A stretch of DNA of 64,000 bases from Neolewinella lacunae (GTDB taxonomy: Bacteria > Bacteroidota > Bacteroidia > Chitinophagales > Saprospiraceae), in contig NZ_JACSIT010000152.1 of the NCBI RefSeq assembly GCF_014349155.1, positions 214,362-278,361 on the forward strand, given 5' to 3'. Positions 59,292 to 64,000 of the stretch are shown here, one piece after another. The position numbers and the translations under genes were made by a program. Position 1 is the stretch's first letter; every line of letters starts with the position of its first letter. The notes under the pieces were generated by a model that was given only the letters and a program-made list of their open reading frames with translations, was not told the origin of the DNA and searched no databases.

Positions 59292-60146
59292 TTACCGCGC
59301 TAGGTAGTAGTTGTAGAGCAACTGTTCGGGCAGCCAGTGGCTTCCGGAGTAGGGCATGACCTGGACCGAGGGTAAGGGGCCGTAGACGGCTTCGAGGCGC
59401 TCGTGGTGTAGTAAGGGGTCGCGGTCGCCAGCAAAAACGGTGGCAGTGATGTTGCGCTTGCGCAGGGCCATTTCGAGTTCCTCCGGGCGGGGCGGAAAGT
59501 GAAGGATGCTGCGCAGCGACCCGGCCAGTCGGCGGCGGAAAGTGCCGTCTTTGAGGTTGTAGCTGAGGTACTCAGCCGAATATTTATTGATGACGCCCCG
59601 GCGGCGGAGCCACTGGCTGAGGCGCAGCAGGTAGCGGGGGCGTTCGGAAAACTTGGCCAGCGGGCGCACCAGCGAGCGCGGTAAAGTATCGATCCAGTTC
59701 GTGTAGCGGCCGCCGGCACCGTCGGGGGCCACCAGGGCGAGATCGCGCACGTCGGGATGCTCCAGCAGCGGCAGGGTTGCGCTGAGCAGGCGGCCACCGA
59801 GGCTGTGGCCCAGGAGGTAAACGGGCTGGTCTTGGTAATCGGCCAGCAAGCGATTAAACAGGGCAGCCAATTCCGCTGGAAGGTACTGTTGCCGCACCCA
59901 TTCCGACTTTCCGTGGTAGGGCAGGTCAGGGGCGAAGGTGGTAAAGTGCTCGCCCAGCGCCAGGGCCAGGCGCTCCATCCGGCGGCCGTTGCGGCCAAAG
60001 CCGTGGACGGAAAGCATGATCCGCGGCCCGTGGCCGTAGTGGTGCACGTAGAGGCGGTCTTGGGAAATGGGCGTATCCAAGGTTTCCCGACCGTCTTTGG
60101 TCAGGAAAAAATCAGCGGGCGGTGCAGAAGTCAGGCGGGTAAGCAT
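59292..60146 (-). CDS. Alpha/beta-hydrolase
   Basis: A 284-aa esterase/lipase-type enzyme. The oxyanion segment is LSVHGFGRNGRRM near 46, the nucleophile elbow VYLLGHSLGGRLLSATLPLL near 108 (GHSLGG Ser), the catalytic Asp probably in FAGDRDPLL near 239 and the His in YSGSHWLPEQLL near 267. There is no signal peptide, so it is cytoplasmic. The substrate is unknown. The start at 60146 is taken because longer upstream frame crosses a dispersed repeat and is not family-like. Confidence 0.88.
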   Translation of the reverse strand: MLTRLTSAPPADFFLTKDGRETLDTPISQDRLYVHHYGHGPRIMLSVHGFGRNGRRMERLALALGEHFTTFAPDLPYHGKSEWVRQQYLPAELAALFNRLLADYQDQPVYLLGHSLGGRLLSATLPLLEHPDVRDLALVAPDGAGGRYTNWIDTLPRSLVRPLAKFSERPRYLLRLSQWLRRRGVINKYSAEYLSYNLKDGTFRRRLAGSLRSILHFPPRPEELEMALRKRNITATVFAGDRDPLLHHERLEAVYGPLPSVQVMPYSGSHWLPEQLLYNYYLAR

Positions 60147-60277
60147 CGGTAAATACGGCCCGGCTTTGCGGCGACGGGGCAGCGAGTATACGCCTGGGAA
60201 GGGGTAAGGGTTCAGCCAAAGCTTTAGGGGACAGCCCCGGAAACAGCGCTTGGCGGGCTCCAGGGGCGTGTTGAAAG

Positions 60278-60295
60278 GGGCGCGGCCGCAGGTGC
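60278..60295 (+). repeat. 18-bp dispersed repeat, copy 16
   Basis: Exact copy between two minus-strand genes, pointing opposite to both, 46 bases past the GNAT stop. Confidence 0.9.
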
Positions 60296-60341
60296 CAGGC
60301 AAGGTAAAAGGAGCCGGGGAAGTAGGCCCGTGGGGGACAGG

Positions 60342-60791
60342 TTAGCGTCGCCCAACGCGCTCTGCCCAGGCCCCGTGGCGCATGGTAAACTTAATTTCTC
60401 CTTTCCCGTGTACCCCCGTTTCTTCCCAACCGGCTTTCTGGTAAAATTGCTCCGCCCGGGTTCCCGGCTCCGTTCCCAACCAGATGGGCAGGGTAGTTTG
60501 GTGGAAATACCAGTCGAGCATAACCTCGTGCAGTTGTCGTCCGATACCTCGCCCGCTGTACTCAGGTTTTAAAAAGAGCGCCCAAACGTTATTCTCGTGG
60601 AGGTCGACGATGGAAAAGCCCACAATTTCGCCCCCGATCTCGGCCACCCAGCCCCTGCCCCGGGTGCTAAGGTACTCGGCGCAGTCCGCATCAGTCACCA
60701 GATCTGGGTTAGAAAGCATATTCTCGGTCACGGAATTCCTGACCAGCTGAATTTGCGGGATGTCGGCCAAAGTGGCTACACGGAGGTGCAT
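60342..60791 (-). CDS. GNAT-family acetyltransferase
   Basis: A 149-aa N-acetyltransferase. The acetyl-CoA motif FLKPEYSGRGIGRQLHEVML near 73 has the R/Q-x-x-G-x-G/A pattern. GWVAEIGGEIVGFSIVDLHE near 47 and EPGTRAEQFYQKAGWEETGV near 107 are typical flanks. The acceptor is unknown. It starts with MHLRVATLADIPQIQLVRNS and is the first gene after the rhodanese pair, 89 bases away on the same strand. Confidence 0.88.
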   Translation of the reverse strand: MHLRVATLADIPQIQLVRNSVTENMLSNPDLVTDADCAEYLSTRGRGWVAEIGGEIVGFSIVDLHENNVWALFLKPEYSGRGIGRQLHEVMLDWYFHQTTLPIWLGTEPGTRAEQFYQKAGWEETGVHGKGEIKFTMRHGAWAERVGRR

Positions 60792-60880
60792 GGGGGCGTT
60801 TGAATGGTGGGTGGCTACTGGTTAAAAATTACTTCTTCCCAGAGCGCCCTTTATTAAACTCGGCCTTTTGGAATTAAAAT

Positions 60881-61294
60881 CTACTCCTCCTTCCACGCCG
60901 CGTACCCTCCCCGCAGGTTATACACCCGCTCGAAGCCCGCGTCGTTGAGCATGGTGCAGGCTTTAGCACTCCGCCCACCCACGGCGCAGTAGACGAGGTA
61001 GGTCTTGGTGGGGTCGAGGGCCCGCAGGCGCTCGGCAAAATCACTGCCCCGGAGGTCCATCTCCACCGCACCGTCGATTTTGCCAGCGGCAATTTCGGCG
61101 GGGGTGCGGACGTCCAGTAAAACGGTATTTTCATCACCAATGCGTTGGGCAAATTCGGCAGGGCTGAGGTCCTGGTAAACCGGCGGTGGGGTCTCCGTGG
61201 CTGTTGTTACGGGGGCTGCCGACTGGCTATCGGCCGGCGCACCACAGGCAAAAAGACAAAGCAGAAGGAAGAGGGGAAGGAAGCGGAGAATCAT
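60881..61294 (-). CDS. Rhodanese-domain lipoprotein
   Basis: A 137-aa lipoprotein (signal LFLLLCLFACGAP, lipidated Cys near 17) with one rhodanese domain: NTVLLDVRTPAEIAAGKIDG near 56 and the active Cys in YLVYCAVGGRSAKACTML near 99. It acts in the envelope, probably in sulfur or thiol transfer; substrates are unknown. Its ATG (61294) overlaps the upstream rhodanese stop in a TGATG arrangement, so translation is coupled. A TTG one codon earlier is possible but the ATG is preferred. Confidence 0.88.
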   Translation of the reverse strand: MILRFLPLFLLLCLFACGAPADSQSAAPVTTATETPPPVYQDLSPAEFAQRIGDENTVLLDVRTPAEIAAGKIDGAVEMDLRGSDFAERLRALDPTKTYLVYCAVGGRSAKACTMLNDAGFERVYNLRGGYAAWKEE

Positions 61295-61656
61295 CAATCT
61301 TGGTATGCGTTGATTCCACCGTCGAGGTGGATAAGGTGGTTGAATCCAGCGTTGCGCATCAGCGTACAGGCCCGCACGCTGCGGCGGCCGCTGCGGCAGT
61401 ACACGAGGTATTCCTGGGCGGGATCGAGGCTTTCCATTTGCTCCAGGAAGTCAGGCCCCAGGTAGTTGAAGTTGATGGCGCCGGGGAAGTGGTAGGCGGC
61501 AAACTCCGCTTCGGAGCGTACGTCAATCAGCGTGCCCGCCGGGGCGGCTTTCCGCAGGCGGTCAAATTCCTGGGGGCCAACGTTGCGGAGTTCCTGCTTG
61601 AGCAACTGCCAGCGGGGAATCGGGCAGGCGGGGGGAGCGTCGTTTTTATCAGACAT
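61294..61656 (-). CDS. Cytoplasmic rhodanese-domain protein
   Basis: A 120-aa single-domain rhodanese without signal peptide: GTLIDVRSEAEFAAYHFPGA near 41, active Cys in YLVYCRSGRRSVRACTLMRN near 83, and HLIHLDGGINAY near the end. It overlaps the lipoprotein rhodanese by one base (TGATG), making a coupled cytoplasm/envelope pair. The two domains are related but clearly diverged (CRSGRRS against CAVGGRS). Confidence 0.9.
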   Translation of the reverse strand: MSDKNDAPPACPIPRWQLLKQELRNVGPQEFDRLRKAAPAGTLIDVRSEAEFAAYHFPGAINFNYLGPDFLEQMESLDPAQEYLVYCRSGRRSVRACTLMRNAGFNHLIHLDGGINAYQD

Positions 61657-61781
61657 AGCGGCTTTTCGTTTCTGCGGGTGCCCGGGGGCAAGTAAGCAAT
61701 CGTGGAATGCTTTAAATCAACGCCCGGTTGGGCAATTCGTTGTCCTCCCATTTCCAGGTTAAGGTAAACGGGAGGATGGTG

Positions 61782-62540
61782 TTAGACTGGCCGGACGGGA
61801 ATACCTTCCTGGGCCAGGTAGCTTTTCAGTTCGCCGATGCCTACTTCGCCGAAGTGGAAGATGCTGGCGGCGAGGCCTGCGTCGGCCTTGCCCGTGGTGA
61901 ACACCTCCGCAAAATGCTCTTTGTTGCCTGCGCCGCCGCTGGCGATGATGGGGATGCTGAGCCGTTCACTCAGGGCCGCCAGCGCCGCGTTGGCAAAGCC
62001 GGCTTTGGTGCCGTCGTGGTCCATGCTCGTAAAGAGGATCTCCCCCGCGCCGCGCTCCTGGGCTTCGTGGGCCCAGTCGAAGAGCTTGTGCTCCGTTTGG
62101 ACCCGGCCGCCGTTGAGGTAAACGTACCACTCCCCATCCTTTTCTTTCGCGTCGATGGCCACCACCACAAACTGGTTGCCAAAGCCGTAGGCCAGCTCAT
62201 CGATCAACGCGGGTCGGCGGACGGCCGCAGAATTGATGCTCACCTTATCCGCCCCAGCGTTGAGCAGGGCATCAACGTCGGCCAACTCCCGGATCCCCCC
62301 GCCAATGGTGAAAGGGATGTTGAGGTGGCGGGCAATGTCGCGGGCCAGGTCGGCCAAGGTCTTGCGGCGTTCGTGCGTGGCGGTGATGTCCAGAAAAACG
62401 AGCTCATCCGCGCCGGCCAGGGAATACTTGGCTCCCAACTCTACGGGGTCTCCCGCGTCGCGCAAATTCACGAAGTTGACGCCCTTGACGGTGCGGCCGT
62501 CCTTAATGTCGAGGCAGGGGATGATGCGTTTGGCTAACAT
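61782..62540 (-). CDS. hisF: Imidazole glycerol phosphate synthase subunit HisF
   Basis: Cyclase subunit of the HisFH complex, forming IGP and AICAR. The 252-aa TIM barrel has [20 protein letters not shown] at the N-terminus with the catalytic Asp 11, [20 protein letters not shown] near 78, [15 protein letters not shown] near 169 with catalytic Asp near 177, and [20 protein letters not shown] near 198. No hisH is next to it, so the glutaminase is elsewhere. hisA lies 36 kb away in the window. Confidence 0.96.
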   Translation of the reverse strand: MLAKRIIPCLDIKDGRTVKGVNFVNLRDAGDPVELGAKYSLAGADELVFLDITATHERRKTLADLARDIARHLNIPFTIGGGIRELADVDALLNAGADKVSINSAAVRRPALIDELAYGFGNQFVVVAIDAKEKDGEWYVYLNGGRVQTEHKLFDWAHEAQERGAGEILFTSMDHDGTKAGFANAALAALSERLSIPIIASGGAGNKEHFAEVFTTGKADAGLAASIFHFGEVGIGELKSYLAQEGIPVRPV

Positions 62541-62978
62541 GGGATTTACAAATTACAATTTACAAAGTACCATTTAAAATTTGCTTCGCACGAGGAGAGA
62601 TGGTTCTGACCAAGTTAGATCTTCGGGTCCTTAGCGGTTCAAGAAATGGTGGAGACGTTTCACCTTGACTGTAAACCTTTTTGAGGAGGTTTACTTGAAT
62701 TGTGGTTCGGCCAACATTTTGCCGTACAACAACTCGACCGGGGGGCACCTGACACTTCGCCGCATAGCGGCTCAACCAAGCGCAGCACCAAAAAAAGCTT
62801 AGTGAACTTAGTGTTCTTAGTGGTTCAAAATAAAGCGCGAAGCTCCTTCCCCAAGCTTAGTTCCTCTTCGTGTCCTTAGTGGTTCAAAAAAAGAGCGAAG
62901 CTCTTCTCACCTAGCCTAAGGCGCTCCGCCGGACGGGACGTCCGCAACCGGCGTACATCTGACATCACACATCTTACA
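62541..62978. repeat. Non-coding spacer with short tandem repeats
   Basis: No gene is supported in 438 bases. Units of cttagtg recur with a 9-base period at 62798-62826. The block (t)ccttag(c/t)ggttcaa occurs at 62628-62642, 62814-62830 and 62873-62889, the last two followed by similar gcgaagct hairpins. acatcacacatc is doubled at 62962-62973 and 62976-62987, the second running into the lgt stop. These resemble intergenic repeats common in Bacteroidota. Confidence 0.7.
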
Positions 62979-63773
62979 TCACACATCCTTCGCCCGAGCC
63001 ACCAACACCATCACCAATCCCGCCAACACGCAAGGGACGCTCAACCACTGACCCGTAGTCAGCGCCTGCCCAAAACCACCCTGGTCGCTCTTGAAATACT
63101 CCCAGAGGAAGCGGAAACCAAAGATGCCAATGAACCACAGCCCCGTCAGCAAACCCGGTTTTTTCCAGGCGTCGCGCTGCCAGTAGAGCCACAGCAGGAC
63201 GCCGAAAACCAGCAGGTAGCTGAGCAATTCGTAGAGCTGAACGGGGTGCCGCGGTACGGCTGCCAGTTCAGCCGGAGTGGCATTGACGAACTTGAAAGCC
63301 CAGGGGCGGTCGCTCGGCGTCCCCACGATCTCGGAGTTCATCAGGTTGCCGAAGCGGATCATCGCCCCCACCAAGGCAATGGGTGCCGCAACTTTATCAC
63401 TGACCCAAAAGAACGACTTCTTACTCACGAAACGGCTGAACAACCACAGGGCCGTTACCACCCCGATGACGCCGCCGTGGCTGGCCAACCCCCCTTCCCA
63501 GATTTTGATGATCTCGCTGGGGTGCGTCGAGTAGTACTCCCATTCGTAAAATAACACGTGGCCCAGGCGTGCGCCCAGCACCGTACCGCCGATGAGGAAG
63601 TAGAACAGGTAATCCAGCCAGGCTTCGGGGGCTTTTTCGGCCAAAAACATGCGCCGCACGAGCCAGAACCCGATCATGAAGCCAAAGGCAAACATCAGTC
63701 CGTACCAGCGTACGTGAATGGGGCCAATGGAAAAAATTTCGGGGGAGGCAGTCCAGGTAATGTAAGCAAGCAT
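62979..63773 (-). CDS. lgt: Prolipoprotein diacylglyceryl transferase
   Basis: Adds the lipid to the Cys of prolipoproteins, the first step of maturation for the lipoproteins in this window. The 264-aa integral membrane protein has about seven helices. GPIHVRWYGLMFAFGFMIGF near 17 and GARLGHVLFYEWEYYSTHPS near 67 are typical. EGGLASHGGVIGVVTALW near 91 holds the conserved His; GNLMNSEIVGTP near 142 matches the Lgt signature with Asn/Glu. It lies 40 bases from lysS on the same strand. The last sense codons overlap a short acatcac repeat. Confidence 0.95.
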   Translation of the reverse strand: MLAYITWTASPEIFSIGPIHVRWYGLMFAFGFMIGFWLVRRMFLAEKAPEAWLDYLFYFLIGGTVLGARLGHVLFYEWEYYSTHPSEIIKIWEGGLASHGGVIGVVTALWLFSRFVSKKSFFWVSDKVAAPIALVGAMIRFGNLMNSEIVGTPSDRPWAFKFVNATPAELAAVPRHPVQLYELLSYLLVFGVLLWLYWQRDAWKKPGLLTGLWFIGIFGFRFLWEYFKSDQGGFGQALTTGQWLSVPCVLAGLVMVLVARAKDV

Positions 63774-63813
63774 GGGCCGGGGGGATTGGTATTTGCGGGA
63801 AAAGAGCCAGTAC

Positions 63814-64000
<187 letters not shown>

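Overview
The window looks like chromosomal DNA of a GC-rich member of the Bacteroidota, most likely a Lewinella/Neolewinella-type Saprospiria bacterium (inference). Evidence: TAnnTTTG promoter boxes instead of Shine-Dalgarno-led starts; a PorX regulator and a Por-type C-terminal sorting domain, both from the type IX secretion system (T9SS); many ECF sigma factors paired with anti-sigma or TonB-linked proteins; a mitochondrial-like citrate synthase; and Lgt-dependent lipoproteins. I see no rRNA, tRNA, CRISPR array, transposase, integrase or prophage gene.

Layout. 1-406 is non-coding and rich in direct and inverted repeats. 407-5220: kdsD and recQ (divergent), a DinB-like protein and a small membrane protein. 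5419-7572: an OmpA-type protein and a repeat-built lipoprotein. 7720-12006: an ECF sigma - FecR - TonB receptor signalling operon. 12227-16353: two unrecognised proteins, the second very large and exported. 16487-23426 (mostly minus): a Pif1-like helicase with HRDC and HTH domains, an MFS transporter, an ECF sigma factor, an amine oxidase and a LysR regulator divergent from isocitrate dehydrogenase. 25436-31769: hisA, purA and mfd. 31865-33825: an ECF sigma overlapping a protein with an anti-sigma-like N-terminus, one inner-membrane helix and a C-terminal outer-membrane barrel. 34190-37971: msrA, an ArsC/Spx-type protein, hemF, rhomboid, a lipoprotein. 38213-50158: a zinc protease, App1-like phosphatase, PorX, a membrane patatin, a DASS transporter and a TPR protein. 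50401-53544: gltA-gcvH-vanZ-tonB, a probable minus-strand operon. 53761-64000: a DUF58 protein, a T9SS cargo protein, thiL, marR, a hydrolase, GNAT, two rhodaneses, hisF, lgt and the 3' end of lysS.

The most striking non-genic feature is a dispersed 18-bp sequence, GGGCGCGGCCGCAGGTGC. I count 15 intergenic copies plus one inside the DinB-like gene and one degenerate partial. About ten lie just after a stop codon, oriented the same way as that gene. In three places it is joined to a C/G-rich hairpin to make an 83-bp compound repeat. A related 20-bp variant is identical in two anti-sigma genes but read in different frames. Several genes have a TAnnTTTG box only 4-7 bases before the ATG, implying leaderless mRNAs.

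Functionally the window mixes housekeeping (histidine, purine, heme, thiamine, TCA cycle, lipoprotein maturation, DNA repair) with envelope biology. The envelope part comprises two ECF/anti-sigma systems that reach the outer membrane, a TonB transducer, a T9SS regulator and a T9SS cargo.
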